A stretch of DNA of 64,000 nt from Pseudomonas orientalis (lineage in GTDB: Bacteria; Pseudomonadota; Gammaproteobacteria; Pseudomonadales; Pseudomonadaceae), in the NCBI RefSeq assembly GCF_001439815.1, contig NZ_JYLM01000009.1:124001-188000 (forward strand). Reading direction: 5' to 3'. The notes beneath the pieces are model-generated. The model was not told the origin of the DNA. It did no database searches and worked only from the letters and a program-made list of their open reading frames with translations. The translations under genes were made by a program, and so were the position numbers. Shown here one piece after another: positions 38,910 to 48,288 of this stretch (position 1 is its first letter; each line of letters starts with the position of its first letter).

Positions 38910-41900
38910 ATGCACCTGCTCAGGACCCAACCCGGTGGCTTCGTCGCGGACGACAATATTGCCGACCTTGGCCAAACCCCCGCTGAGCTGGTGATCCTGT
39001 GCAGCGGCGATTCCAGCCTGGCGCTGCTTGCCGAAGCGGCGCAGCAGCTGCCCGAGGATTACCCCAGCCTGCGCCTGGCCAATCCGATGCAGGTGCAGAA
39101 CCACGCCTCCGTCGACCTGTACGTCGATGAGGTGTTGCGCCACGCCAAGGTCATCTTGATTTCCTTGCATGGCGGCATCGGTTATTGGCGCTACGGCATC
39201 GAGCGCCTGGTGGAATTGGCCGAGCGCGGCGTCACGCTGATTCTGGTACCGGGGGATGATCGTCCGGACCCGGAGCTCAGCGGCCTGAGCACCGTCGACG
39301 CGGCGCAGCGTGACCGGCTGTGGCAGTTCCTGCGCCAGGGCGGCCTGGGTAATGCGCTGGATTTCTATCGCTGCCTGGCCAGTGGCTATCTCGGGCGCGA
39401 CTACCCATGGACCGAGCCGCACAGCTTGCCGCGCACCTCGATCTATCACCCGCATACCGCCAATGCCGGCCTTGAGCACTGGCAGGCGGATTGGCGCGCG
39501 GACTTGCCGGTGGCGGCGGTGCTGTTCTACCGCTCCCATCTGCAGGCCGCCAATACCGGGTTTATCGATGTGTTCTGCCAGCGTTTGCAGGCGGCGGGCC
39601 TCAACCCGTTGCCAATCGCGGTGGCCAGTTTGAAAGAAGCCAGTTGCCTGACGGTGGTTGAAGACTGGCTCGATGAAGTACAGGCGGCGGTGATCCTGAA
39701 CACCACCGGCTTTGCCCAGTCGAGCCCCGAAGCGCCGCACCTGCGCCCATTCCGACGCAATATCCCGGTGATCCAGGCCATCTGCGCCCAGGACAACCAG
39801 CCCGGCTGGGAGGCCAGCGCACAAGGCCTGGGCCCTCGCGACCTGGCGATGCACATTGCCTTGCCGGAGCTGGACGGGCGCATTATCAGCCGGCCGATCA
39901 GCTTCAAGGACCTGGCCTGGCGCAGTGAACGCAGCCAGTCGGACGTGGTGTGCTACCGCGCCGCGCCCGAGCGCATGGATTTTGTCGCTGACCTGGCGCG
40001 CCGCTGGGTCGAGTTGGCGCGGCTGCCGAATGCGCAAAAGCGCGTCGCGTTGATCCTGGCCAATTACCCGACCCGCGATGGCCGTATCGGCAACGGCGTG
40101 GGCCTGGATACGCCGGCGGCGGCGCTGAACATCCTGCGCGCCTTGCAAGCCGAAGGGTATCCAGTGCCGTCCACCTTGCCGGACAGCGGCACCGCGTTGA
40201 TCCACGCCTTGCTGGGCGGTGTCACCAACGACCTGGACAGCCTCGACCTGCGCCCGTGCCATCAAAGCCTGGGCCTGGACGACTATGCAGTGATGTTCCA
40301 GTGCCTGCCCGAGGCCAATCGTCAAGCTGTACTCGAGCGCTGGGGTGCGCCGCATCAGGACCCGATGTGCCGCGACGGCCGCCTGATGATCGCCGGCCTG
40401 CGCCTGGACCAGACCTTCGTCGGGATTCAACCGGCGCGGGGTTATCAGGTTGATCAGAGCGCGGTGTATCACGATCCTGACCTGGTGCCGCCCCACGGCT
40501 ATCTGGCGTTCTACTTCTGGTTGCGCCAGACCTACGGCGCCCATGCGCTGATTCATGTGGGCAAGCACGGCAACCTCGAATGGCTGCCGGGCAAGGGCGT
40601 GGGCCTGTCGGAAAACTGTTGGCCGGACGTGCTGCTCGGCCCGCTGCCGAATATCTACCCCTTTATCGTCAACGACCCGGGCGAGGGCGCCCAGGCCAAG
40701 CGGCGCACCCAGGCGGTGATCATCGACCACCTGATGCCGCCCCTGACCCGCGCCGAAACCTACGGCCCGCTGCGCGACCTGGAATTGCTGGCCGACGAAT
40801 ATTACGAAGCGCAGTTGCTCGACCCGCGACGCGCGCTGGAATTGCAGAAAGACATTCTCAAGCTGGTGCGCGAAACCCGTATCGACCAGGAACTCGAGCT
40901 GGACGGCGAGGCCGATGCCGACGTCTGGTTACCGCGCCTGGACACCTACCTGTGTGACCTGAAGGAATCACAGATCCGCGACGGCCTGCATGTCTTCGGC
41001 GAATCGCCGGCGGGGCGCTTGCGTATCGATACCTTGCTGGCCTTGCTGCGCATTCCCCGTGGCGATGGCCGTGGCGCGCAATCGAGCCTGTTGCGGGTGC
41101 TGGCCAAGGCGTTCGAACTGGGTTTCGATCCACTGGACTGCGCGCTCGCAGAGCCGTGGACCGGGCGGCGGCCCGAGGTGTTGCGCCAGCTTGATGCGCA
41201 AGTGTGGCGCACCGCCGGCGACACCCGCGAGCGCCTGGAACTCTACGCGACGCGCTTGATCGAGCAGGCGTTGGAGGGGCCGCTGGAGCAACTGGAGGAA
41301 GCTGGCTGGGAAGAGGTGAAGGCGGTGGTCGAAAGCCTGCGCATGGTCGTGGCGCCGCGCCTGGATGCCTGCGGCCCGGCGGAAATGCGCGGCCTGCTGG
41401 ACGCCCTGGGTGGTCGATTTGTACCGGCAGGTCCCAGTGGCGCGCCGAGTCGCGGCCGCCTGGATGTGTTGCCCACGGGGCGCAACTTCTTCACCGTGGA
41501 TGTGCGCAACCTGCCGACCACCACGGCCTGGCGCATCGGTTTCCAGTCGGCCAATCTGCTGCTTGAACGGCATCTGCAGGACCATGGCGATCATCTGCGC
41601 CAATTGGGCCTGTCAGTGTGGGGCACTGCCACCATGCGCACCGGTGGCGACGATATCGCCCAGGCCATGGCGCTGATGGGCGTGCGTCCGGTATGGGCCA
41701 CCGGCAGCCAGCGCGTGGATGACTTCGAGATTCTGCCGATCAGTCTGCTGGATCGTCCGCGTGTCGACGTGACGCTGCGCGTGTCCGGCTTCTTTCGCGA
41801 TGCGTTTGCCAACCTGATCCGCCTGTTCGATGCGGCGGTACAGGCGGTGGCGGCCCTCGACGAGCCGGACGACATGAATCCATTGGCCGCCAAGGTGCGC

Positions 41901-42671
41901 AGCGAGCGCCAGGCGCTGCTTGAGTCGGGCCTGGACGCAGAGGTCGCGGCGAAACAGGCCGGTTGGCGCATTTTCGGCGCCAAGCCAGGCGCCTATGGCG
42001 CGGGCGTGCAGGGCGCGATTGACGGTCGCCTGTGGCAAAGCCGCGAGGACCTGGCCGAGGTCTATCTGAACTGGGGCGGCTACGCCTATGGCGGCGCCGA
42101 CGAAGGCACCGCCGCCCGTGGGCAATTCGCCCAGCGCCTGAGCCAGGTGCAGGCGGTGCTGCAGAACCAGGACAACCGCGAGCACGATGTGCTCGACTCC
42201 AACGATTACTACCAATTCCAGGGCGGCATGCTCGCCGCCGTGGAAACCCTGAGCGGCGACAAGGCCGCCAGCTATCATGGCGATCACAGCCAGCCGGACC
42301 TGCCGAAAATCCGCACCTTGAAGGAAGAGCTCAATCGGGTGGTGCGTTCCCGTGCGGCCAACCCGAAGTGGATCGAAGGGGTGAAGCGTCACGGCTATAA
42401 AGGCGCGTTTGAAATGGCTGCGACCGTGGACAACCTGTTCGCCTTCGACGCCACCACCGCATTGATCGACGATCACCAATACGCGTTGCTCGCCGACGCC
42501 TACCTGCTCGACCCAGACACTCGCGCGTTTGTGCAACAGCACAACCCCGACGCCCTGCGCGACATGACCGAACGCATGCTCGAAGCCCAGCAGCGCGGTA
42601 TGTGGCAAGCGCCGGGCGCCTACCGCGAAGCGTTGGAAAACCTGTTGCTGGATATGGAAGAAGACAGCTGA
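38910..42671 (+). CDS. cobN: Cobaltochelatase large subunit CobN
   Basis: 1,253 residues, normal for CobN. It binds hydrogenobyrinic acid a,c-diamide and cobalt and carries out ATP-dependent cobalt insertion with an I/D-type AAA+ motor. Conserved stretches include HVGKHGNLEWLPGKGVGLSENCWPD in two parts (GKHGNLEWLPGKG), and YPFIVNDPGEGAQAKRRTQA, typical of CobN/ChlH. The ATG at 38910 lies 2 bp after cobW. Its stop TGA shares one base with the ATG of the next chelatase gene, indicating tight translational coupling with the subunits it needs. Confidence 0.95.
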   Translation: MHLLRTQPGGFVADDNIADLGQTPAELVILCSGDSSLALLAEAAQQLPEDYPSLRLANPMQVQNHASVDLYVDEVLRHAKVILISLHGGIGYWRYGIERLVELAERGVTLILVPGDDRPDPELSGLSTVDAAQRDRLWQFLRQGGLGNALDFYRCLASGYLGRDYPWTEPHSLPRTSIYHPHTANAGLEHWQADWRADLPVAAVLFYRSHLQAANTGFIDVFCQRLQAAGLNPLPIAVASLKEASCLTVVEDWLDEVQAAVILNTTGFAQSSPEAPHLRPFRRNIPVIQAICAQDNQPGWEASAQGLGPRDLAMHIALPELDGRIISRPISFKDLAWRSERSQSDVVCYRAAPERMDFVADLARRWVELARLPNAQKRVALILANYPTRDGRIGNGVGLDTPAAALNILRALQAEGYPVPSTLPDSGTALIHALLGGVTNDLDSLDLRPCHQSLGLDDYAVMFQCLPEANRQAVLERWGAPHQDPMCRDGRLMIAGLRLDQTFVGIQPARGYQVDQSAVYHDPDLVPPHGYLAFYFWLRQTYGAHALIHVGKHGNLEWLPGKGVGLSENCWPDVLLGPLPNIYPFIVNDPGEGAQAKRRTQAVIIDHLMPPLTRAETYGPLRDLELLADEYYEAQLLDPRRALELQKDILKLVRETRIDQELELDGEADADVWLPRLDTYLCDLKESQIRDGLHVFGESPAGRLRIDTLLALLRIPRGDGRGAQSSLLRVLAKAFELGFDPLDCALAEPWTGRRPEVLRQLDAQVWRTAGDTRERLELYATRLIEQALEGPLEQLEEAGWEEVKAVVESLRMVVAPRLDACGPAEMRGLLDALGGRFVPAGPSGAPSRGRLDVLPTGRNFFTVDVRNLPTTTAWRIGFQSANLLLERHLQDHGDHLRQLGLSVWGTATMRTGGDDIAQAMALMGVRPVWATGSQRVDDFEILPISLLDRPRVDVTLRVSGFFRDAFANLIRLFDAAVQAVAALDEPDDMNPLAAKVRSERQALLESGLDAEVAAKQAGWRIFGAKPGAYGAGVQGAIDGRLWQSREDLAEVYLNWGGYAYGGADEGTAARGQFAQRLSQVQAVLQNQDNREHDVLDSNDYYQFQGGMLAAVETLSGDKAASYHGDHSQPDLPKIRTLKEELNRVVRSRAANPKWIEGVKRHGYKGAFEMAATVDNLFAFDATTALIDDHQYALLADAYLLDPDTRAFVQQHNPDALRDMTERMLEAQQRGMWQAPGAYREALENLLLDMEEDS

Positions 42672-43678
42672 TGACCGATAGTGCGCATTTCCCGCTGGCC
42701 GCCGTGGTCGGCGCAGATGAGCTGAAACTGGCGCTGTGCCTGAATGCGATCGATCCCAGGATCGGCGGTGTACTGATCGAAGGTCCGCGCGGCATGGCCA
42801 AGTCCACCCTGGCCCGAGGCCTGGCGGACCTGCTCGGCAGCGGGCAGTTTGTCACCTTGCCCCTGGGCGCGACCGAGGAACGCCTGGTCGGCACCCTGGA
42901 CCTGGACGCCGCGCTCGGCGAGGGCCGCGCGCAGTTTTCCCCCGGCGTGCTGGCCAAGGCCGATGGCGGCGTGTTGTACGTCGATGAAGTCAACCTGCTG
43001 CCCGATCACCTGGTCGACCTGTTGCTCGACGTGGCCGCCAGCGGCACTAACCTGATCGAACGTGATGGCATCTCCCATCGGCATGCGGCGCGGTTTGTGC
43101 TGATCGGTACGATGAACCCGGAGGAAGGGGAGTTGCGCCCGCAGTTGCTCGACCGCTTTGGCTTCAATGTGGCCTTGAGCGGGCAGACATTGCCGGCCGA
43201 GCGTGGCCAGATCATCCGTCGCCGCCTGGATTTCGACAGTGACCCCGTCGCGTTCTGTGAACGGTGGGCCGAGCCGCAAGCCGCTTTGCGCGAACGCTGC
43301 ATCCAGGCGCGCGCGCGCCTGGACCGTATCGAGCTGGATGACCAGGCCCTGGCACAAATCACCCAGCGTTGCTTTGCCGCCGGCGTGGACGGGATGCGCG
43401 CCGACCTTGTGTGGCTGCGCGGTGCCAGGGCCCATGCCGCCTGGCGCGGGGCCGGGGCCATCGCCGAGCAAGATATAGACGCGGTCGCCGAATTTGCCTT
43501 GCGTCATCGACGCCAGGAGCAGGCACCAGCGCCCAGCCCGCCCAGTCAGGCCCAAGCCCCGCAAGCCCCGCAAGCCTCGAACCCTTTGCCCGGCCAAGGC
43601 CAATGGGGCGATATGCCCGCGCCGGCCCTGCCCACCGGCGCCCGCCGCGATGTGCCCGCCTGGCCAAAAAAGCCCTAG
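42671..43678 (+). CDS. chlI: Chelatase AAA+ ATPase subunit (I type; short product of the chlI/chlD frame pair)
   Basis: 335 residues. Walker A is EGPRGMAKSTLARG (catalytic Lys44) and Walker B VLYVDE (101-106), followed by the sensor region ATPase features of ChlI/BchI. It powers metal insertion with CobN. It starts on the TGATG overlap with cobN. The C-terminal 40 residues are Pro/Ala-rich (PSPPSQAQAPQAPQ), like the linker of D-type subunits, which is odd for a stand-alone I subunit. The last sense codons contain A_AAA_AAG, then a TAG stop. Normal decoding gives this short product; -1 shifting continues into the VWA domain. Confidence 0.92.
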   Translation: MTDSAHFPLAAVVGADELKLALCLNAIDPRIGGVLIEGPRGMAKSTLARGLADLLGSGQFVTLPLGATEERLVGTLDLDAALGEGRAQFSPGVLAKADGGVLYVDEVNLLPDHLVDLLLDVAASGTNLIERDGISHRHAARFVLIGTMNPEEGELRPQLLDRFGFNVALSGQTLPAERGQIIRRRLDFDSDPVAFCERWAEPQAALRERCIQARARLDRIELDDQALAQITQRCFAAGVDGMRADLVWLRGARAHAAWRGAGAIAEQDIDAVAEFALRHRRQEQAPAPSPPSQAQAPQAPQASNPLPGQGQWGDMPAPALPTGARRDVPAWPKKP

Positions 43679-43713
43679 GCATTCGCCCTCGACCTGACGC
43701 GGGGGCGGATGCC
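43666..43713 (+). promoter_or_regulatory. Programmed -1 ribosomal frameshift site
   Basis: The heptamer A_AAA_AAG (43666-43672) is in the correct phase: CCA AAA AAG read in the chlI frame. The zero-frame TAG follows at 43676. Five bases later begins a stem: GGCATTCGCCC (43678-43688) pairs with GGGCGGATGCC (43703-43713), 11 bp with one U.G pair, loop 14 nt. I see no clear Shine-Dalgarno-like stimulator upstream. Confidence 0.85.
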
Positions 43714-44334
43714 CGGCCCCAGGCGGGGCGATTGGACAACGGCAGGCAAGGCAAGGCGCGCAGCGCGGGACAGGGCCGGATCAATTGGCCTTGCACCTTG
43801 CTCGGTGGCAGGCCGCAACGCCGTGAAGATTTACGCTGGCATCTGCGCAGCCACTCTGCCCATGAACTCTGGCTGGTGATTGTCGACGCCTCGGCTTCCA
43901 CCCGGCGACACCGGGCGTTGAGCGATGCCAAGGGCCTGTTGGCGCAATTGTTCGATGACGCCTACCGGCAAAGGGCGCGCCTGGCCTTGCTGACGGCCAG
44001 CGGGCGAGCGCCGCAGTGGCAGGTGCAGGGCTTGAAGGCGGCAAAAAGCCTGGCGGACTGGCTTGAGCAACTGGGCGCCGGTGGCGGTACGCCGCTGCTG
44101 GCAGCCCTGACCGAGGCGGGGAATTGGCTGGTGGCGCGGCGCAAGCGTTACCCGGCAGAGCAGCAGCGTTTGCTGGTGATAACCGATGGGCGGCTCAAGA
44201 TGATCGATGGGTTGCCGCCGCTGGCGTGCCCGGGATGGCTGGTGGATATCGAGCGCGGGCCGATCAGGTTGGGGCGGGCGCGAGAGCTGGCTATCGGGCT
44301 GCAGCTGGATTATCGGCATATCGATGATGTGTAG
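43672..44334 (+). CDS. chlD: VWA domain extension of the chelatase subunit (D type), reached by -1 frameshift
   Basis: 220 codons of sense in the -1 frame, with no ATG or well-placed GTG at the beginning, so it is probably made only as a fusion to the ATPase frame (total 554 residues from 42671). It opens with a basic, Gly/Pro-rich linker and then a von Willebrand A domain whose MIDAS motif is DASAS in WLVIVDASASTRRH; a second metal-site region is GGGTPLLAAL. D-type subunits pair an ATPase domain with such a domain to couple the motor to CobN. Programmed shifting in chlD-type cobaltochelatase genes has been described before. The alternative, a sequencing error, is unlikely given the intact slippery site and stem. 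Confidence 0.88.
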   Translation, partial: ALGIRPRPDAGADARPQAGRLDNGRQGKARSAGQGRINWPCTLLGGRPQRREDLRWHLRSHSAHELWLVIVDASASTRRHRALSDAKGLLAQLFDDAYRQRARLALLTASGRAPQWQVQGLKAAKSLADWLEQLGAGGGTPLLAALTEAGNWLVARRKRYPAEQQRLLVITDGRLKMIDGLPPLACPGWLVDIERGPIRLGRARELAIGLQLDYRHIDDV

Positions 44335-44350
44335 TGCCTGGCCAGCCGCC

Positions 44351-44415
44351 ATCGGGGGCAAGCCCCCTCCCACAGGGAAACGCATTCCAAATGTGGGAGG
44401 GGGCTTGCCCCCGAT
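44351..44415. repeat. Paired REP elements (GGGGGCTTGCCCCC type)
   Basis: Inverted 24-bp arms (ATCGGGGGCAAGCCCCCTCC and its complement) separated by 17 bp lie between chlD and the convergent DUF1853 gene. The same arms recur at 52078 (single), 59860 and 63544 (pairs). Confidence 0.92.
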
Positions 44416-44442
44416 AGCGGTCTGCAATACACCGCAGATTTA

Positions 44443-45390
44443 TCAGCCTGCCCCCAGCACATTCGGCCAAAGATCCGCCACCAGAAACAACCGCTCCGCT
44501 TCCTCCCAATCCTCACCGTTCTCCACCAGCCGCACCAGCAACTGCGCCGGCGCCATCGGGTCCAGGTCTGCCAGCCAGCCTTCCATCTGCTCCTCACTCC
44601 ACACCTCATCCGCCGGGTAGTGCGCCGGCGCCAGCCACGCGTGCCGGGGCAGGGGTTGCCAGCGGCCGGCGGGGCGGGTGCCGACAAAGTCCGGCCAATC
44701 GCGCTGATGCAGCCAGCGCCCGCGCAAATGCTGCGGGTGGGCGCCGAGGGGCGGATGGGCCTGGCCCGGCCATGGATAAAGCAGGTACCCGCCCAGCCAC
44801 AGGTGCGCATCGAACTGCTGGATATCCAGCGCCGCCAGGGCCTCGCGGCTCTCCGGGCGCGCCGAGATCGGTAGTTGATGCTGGACCAGGTGGGTCAGTT
44901 TGCGGTCCAGGCGGTCATGGCAGCCGGGGCCGAGCCATTGCGCGGTGTCCTGCCCGTTGCCGTCCTGTGGGCCAAGATAGAGTTTGATCGCCAATTCCAG
45001 GTGATGCACGCCATCGCGGTCGCGCAGCAGCATATCCAGTTCGCCCAGGGTGTGCCCGGCACGGCGGATCGGCAGGTTGGCCGCCAGCAGCTCCACGCCC
45101 GGCGCGTGCTGCACGGCGAACTGCCACAGGCGCTCATAGTAGAGGCCCAGGCGCCGGGTGCGCGACAGGCTCAGCCACTGCTGCAACGCGCGGTTGTCCT
45201 GGTCGAGCGCGCGTAACCAGGCTTCGAGCAAATGCGGCGCCTGTACCCAGTCGCTGCCCGCCAGCGGGTGGCGTTGCGGCCACGGGGTCTGTGCGAGCAT
45301 TGGAGGCGCCAGCATTACCCACGCCAGGTCGCGCACCTCGGGGTGGCGCAATTGGCGGGGCAGGGCATGCAGGTCAGGGAACAGAGTCAT
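44443..45390 (-). CDS. DUF1853 family protein
   Basis: 315 residues. It matches the DUF1853 family in length and in segments such as RTRRLGLYYERLWQFAVQHA and GELDMLLRDRDGVHHLELAIK; the latter, with E-x-D and an E-x-K pattern, resembles a PD-(D/E)XK nuclease core, so a nuclease-like fold is possible. No membrane segment. Divergent from nadK across 156 bp in which I see no clear regulatory element. Cellular role unknown. Confidence 0.82.
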   Translation of the reverse strand: MTLFPDLHALPRQLRHPEVRDLAWVMLAPPMLAQTPWPQRHPLAGSDWVQAPHLLEAWLRALDQDNRALQQWLSLSRTRRLGLYYERLWQFAVQHAPGVELLAANLPIRRAGHTLGELDMLLRDRDGVHHLELAIKLYLGPQDGNGQDTAQWLGPGCHDRLDRKLTHLVQHQLPISARPESREALAALDIQQFDAHLWLGGYLLYPWPGQAHPPLGAHPQHLRGRWLHQRDWPDFVGTRPAGRWQPLPRHAWLAPAHYPADEVWSEEQMEGWLADLDPMAPAQLLVRLVENGEDWEEAERLFLVADLWPNVLGAG

Positions 45391-45546
45391 GGTGCGAGCA
45401 TAGCCTCTTGAGTTGCGTGCGGGTGCCTGGGCGTTGCCTGAGAACCATTGTCATCACAGGCCTGCGGCGACAAAGGATTTTGCCTGAAGCGGCCTTTCGC
45501 CCATAATCCTTTCTTTTTGCCATACCCCTATGCCCGCAGGAGCCCC

Positions 45547-46437
45547 ATGGAGCAATTTCGCAATATCGGCATTATCGGTCGCCTGGGCAGTACCCAGGTG
45601 CTGGACACCGTCCGCCGGCTGAAAAAATTCCTGCTGGAACGCCACCTGCATGTGATCCTCGAAGACACCATCGGCGAAATCCTGCCGGGCCACGGCCTGC
45701 AGACCTCCTCGCGCAAGATGCTGGGCGAAGTGTGCGACATGGTCATCGTGGTCGGCGGCGACGGCAGCCTGCTCGGCGCGGCCCGTGCCCTGGCGCGGCA
45801 TAACGTGCCGGTGCTGGGGATCAACCGGGGCAGCCTGGGGTTTCTCACCGATATTCGGCCCGACGAGCTGGAAGTCGAAGTGGCCAAGGTGCTCGACGGC
45901 CATTATCTGGTGGAAAACCGCTTTCTGCTGCAGGCCGAAGTGCGCCGCCACGGCGAAGCCATCGGCCAGGGCGATGCCCTCAATGACGTGGTGCTGCATC
46001 CGGGCAAATCCACACGGATGATCGAGTTCGAGCTGTATATCGACGGCCAATTCGTGTGCAGCCAGAAGGCCGACGGCCTGATCGTCGCCACGCCCACCGG
46101 CTCCACCGCGTATGCGCTGTCGGCCGGTGGCCCGATCATGCATCCCAAGCTCGATGCCATTGTGATCGTGCCGATGTATCCCCATATGTTGTCGAGTCGG
46201 CCGATTGTGGTCGATGGCAACAGTGAGCTGAAGATCGTGGTGTCCAAAGACATGCAAATCTATCCGCAAGTCTCCTGCGACGGGCAGAACCATTTCACCT
46301 GCGCCCCCGGTGACACCATCACCGTGAGCAAGAAGGCCCAGAAGTTGCGCTTGATCCACCCGCTGGATCACAACTACTACGAAGTGTGCCGCACCAAGCT
46401 GGGCTGGGGCAGCCGCTTGGGGGGTGGAGGCGACTGA
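45547..46437 (+). CDS. nadK: NAD kinase
   Basis: 296 residues. It phosphorylates NAD to NADP. The catalytic GGDGSLLGAAR motif begins at residue 70, and the NAD-binding TPTGSTAYALSAGGPI loop follows in the beta-rich C-terminal domain. The ATG at 45547 has AGGAG 4 nt upstream; the frame extending to 45448 lacks support. The stop TGA overlaps the ATG of the next gene by one base, starting a compact run of genes reaching toward pepN. Confidence 0.96.
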   Translation: MEQFRNIGIIGRLGSTQVLDTVRRLKKFLLERHLHVILEDTIGEILPGHGLQTSSRKMLGEVCDMVIVVGGDGSLLGAARALARHNVPVLGINRGSLGFLTDIRPDELEVEVAKVLDGHYLVENRFLLQAEVRRHGEAIGQGDALNDVVLHPGKSTRMIEFELYIDGQFVCSQKADGLIVATPTGSTAYALSAGGPIMHPKLDAIVIVPMYPHMLSSRPIVVDGNSELKIVVSKDMQIYPQVSCDGQNHFTCAPGDTITVSKKAQKLRLIHPLDHNYYEVCRTKLGWGSRLGGGGD

Positions 46438-47408
46438 TGCTCGATCCCGCGCGTAGCTACGACCTGATTGGTGACGTGCACGGTTGTGCCCATACGCTGG
46501 AGCACTTGCTTGAGCAGATGGGTTACCACAAGCAGGGCGGCACCTGGCGCCATCCGTCGCGCATGGCGGTGTTTCTCGGCGATATCATCGACCGTGGGCC
46601 ACGCATCCGCGAAGCGCTGCATATCGTCCACGACATGACCGAGGCCGGCCAGGCGCTGTGCATCATGGGCAATCATGAGTTCAATGCGCTGGGTTGGACC
46701 ACGCCGGCACCGCCGGGCAGCGGCAGGCAATTCGTGCGCGAGCACAACCCGCGCCATGCGCGGCTGATCCAGGAAACCCTGACCCAATTCGAACAGCACC
46801 CGGCCGACTGGCATGACTTCCTCGGCTGGTTCTACGACATGCCGCTGTTTGTCGACGCCGGGCGTTTCCGTGTGGTGCATGCCTGCTGGGACGAGGGCTT
46901 TATCCAGCCGCTGCGCGCGACCTTCCCGGATGGCTGCATCGATCAGCATTTCCTGCAGGCCGCCGCCGTACCGGGCAGTTTTGCCTGCAACGCGTTCGAT
47001 CGGCTGTTGCGCGGCACCGACATGCGCCTGCCCCACGGCCTCACCCTGACCGGTGGCGATGGGCTGACGCGTTCGTTCTTTCGCACCAAATTCTGGGAAG
47101 ACGACCCGAAAACCTACGGCGATATCGTGTTCCAGCCCGACGCCTTGCCCGAGCCGGTGGCGCGCACGCCGTTGTCGTCCACTGAAAAGAATTCCCTGCT
47201 GCGCTATGGCGTCGACGAGCCGTTGTTGTTCGTCGGTCATTACTGGCGCAGCGGCAATCCGGCGCCGATCCGCCCGAACCTGGCCTGCCTGGACTACAGC
47301 GCGGTGCTGTACGGCAAGCTGGTGGCGTATCGCCTGGACCAGGAAACCCGCCTGGATCCGCATAAATTCGTCTGGGTCGACGTTGAGCGACCTGAGGTTA
47401 TCCAATGA
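46437..47408 (+). CDS. Calcineurin-like metallophosphatase
   Basis: 323 residues. The dinuclear metal-site motifs are GDVHG (12-16), GDIIDRG (48-54) and GNHE (78-81), with later His motifs in VVHACWD and VGHYWRSG. The fold is that of PPP-type phosphatases or diadenosine tetraphosphatases; it probably hydrolyses a phosphomonoester or nucleotide, substrate unknown. It overlaps nadK by one base and the rhomboid gene by four (ATGA), so it is translated with both. Confidence 0.9.
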   Translation: MLDPARSYDLIGDVHGCAHTLEHLLEQMGYHKQGGTWRHPSRMAVFLGDIIDRGPRIREALHIVHDMTEAGQALCIMGNHEFNALGWTTPAPPGSGRQFVREHNPRHARLIQETLTQFEQHPADWHDFLGWFYDMPLFVDAGRFRVVHACWDEGFIQPLRATFPDGCIDQHFLQAAAVPGSFACNAFDRLLRGTDMRLPHGLTLTGGDGLTRSFFRTKFWEDDPKTYGDIVFQPDALPEPVARTPLSSTEKNSLLRYGVDEPLLFVGHYWRSGNPAPIRPNLACLDYSAVLYGKLVAYRLDQETRLDPHKFVWVDVERPEVIQ

Positions 47409-48274
47409 GTACCGTGGCTGTATTGCGCCTTCCCCTGAGCGTCGACCTGGGCGGTTTCGTCAAATTGCTGCAACGCATGCAGGTGCCCCATCGCGTCAGC
47501 GAGGAAGCGGGTGAGCAAGTGCTGTGGGTGCCCGAGACCATCAGCGACGACGTGCGCGTGTTGTACCAGCGCTTTCCCGCCGGCGACCCGGACCAGCAAT
47601 TGGATATTCCCGAGCAGGCACCGGTTGCGCGTCCCAGCTTTATCCAGCAGGTCCGGCATAGCCCGGTCACAGCCCTGGTGCTGCTGGCAAGCCTGATCGT
47701 GGGCGCGGTGACGCTGCTCGGGGAAAACCTGCAAACCATGGCCTGGCTGACGTTCCTGCCGTTCCGCGTGCTGGGCGAGTACATCCAGTTCACGCCGTTG
47801 GCCGACAGCCTGGCGTCCGGTCAGTGGTGGCGGTTGGTCACGCCGATGCTGATTCACTTCGGCATCCTGCACCTGGCCATGAACGGCATGTGGTACTGGG
47901 AACTGGGCCGACGCATTGAAGCGCGCCAGGGCGGCATCAACCTGCTGGGCCTGACCTTGTTGTTCAGCCTGGTCTCCAACTACGCGCAGTACGCCTACGG
48001 CGGCCCGGGCCTGTTTGGCGGTTTGTCCGGCGTGTTGTATGGCCTGCTCGGGCATTGCTGGATCTTTCAGTTGCTCTCGCCCAACCCTGCGTATCGCCTT
48101 CCCCGTGGGGTGCTGGTGATGATGCTGGTGTGGCTGTTGCTCTGCCTGTCGGGGCTGGTCTCGATGATCGGCTTCGGTGAAATCGCCAACGCGGCCCATG
48201 TGGGCGGCCTGGTTATCGGTTGCCTGACCGGTTTGCTCGGCGGGCTCTACAACCGCCGCAAATCGTCTATTTGA
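47405..48274 (+). CDS. Rhomboid family intramembrane serine protease
   Basis: 289 residues. A soluble N-terminal domain of about 85 residues precedes six membrane segments, as in GlpG. The catalytic dyad is Ser208 in GGLSGVLYG and His265 in NAAHVGG; the HFGILHLAMNGMWYW stretch supplies the loop around the oxyanion site. It cleaves membrane-protein substrates within the inner membrane; the substrates are unknown. Starts on an ATGA overlap with the phosphatase. Confidence 0.92.
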   Translation: MSTVAVLRLPLSVDLGGFVKLLQRMQVPHRVSEEAGEQVLWVPETISDDVRVLYQRFPAGDPDQQLDIPEQAPVARPSFIQQVRHSPVTALVLLASLIVGAVTLLGENLQTMAWLTFLPFRVLGEYIQFTPLADSLASGQWWRLVTPMLIHFGILHLAMNGMWYWELGRRIEARQGGINLLGLTLLFSLVSNYAQYAYGGPGLFGGLSGVLYGLLGHCWIFQLLSPNPAYRLPRGVLVMMLVWLLLCLSGLVSMIGFGEIANAAHVGGLVIGCLTGLLGGLYNRRKSSI

Positions 48275-48288
48275 TAAGGAAGAGCCTT

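Noticed and set aside
38904..40730. Minus-strand open frame of about 608 codons
   Set aside because: Antisense to the N-terminal part of cobN; typical shadow composition.
43369..43671. Upstream part of the VWA open frame as an independent gene start
   Set aside because: It overlaps chlI out of frame, lacks a ribosome-binding site, and its sequence there is a shadow; the frameshift explains the arrangement better.
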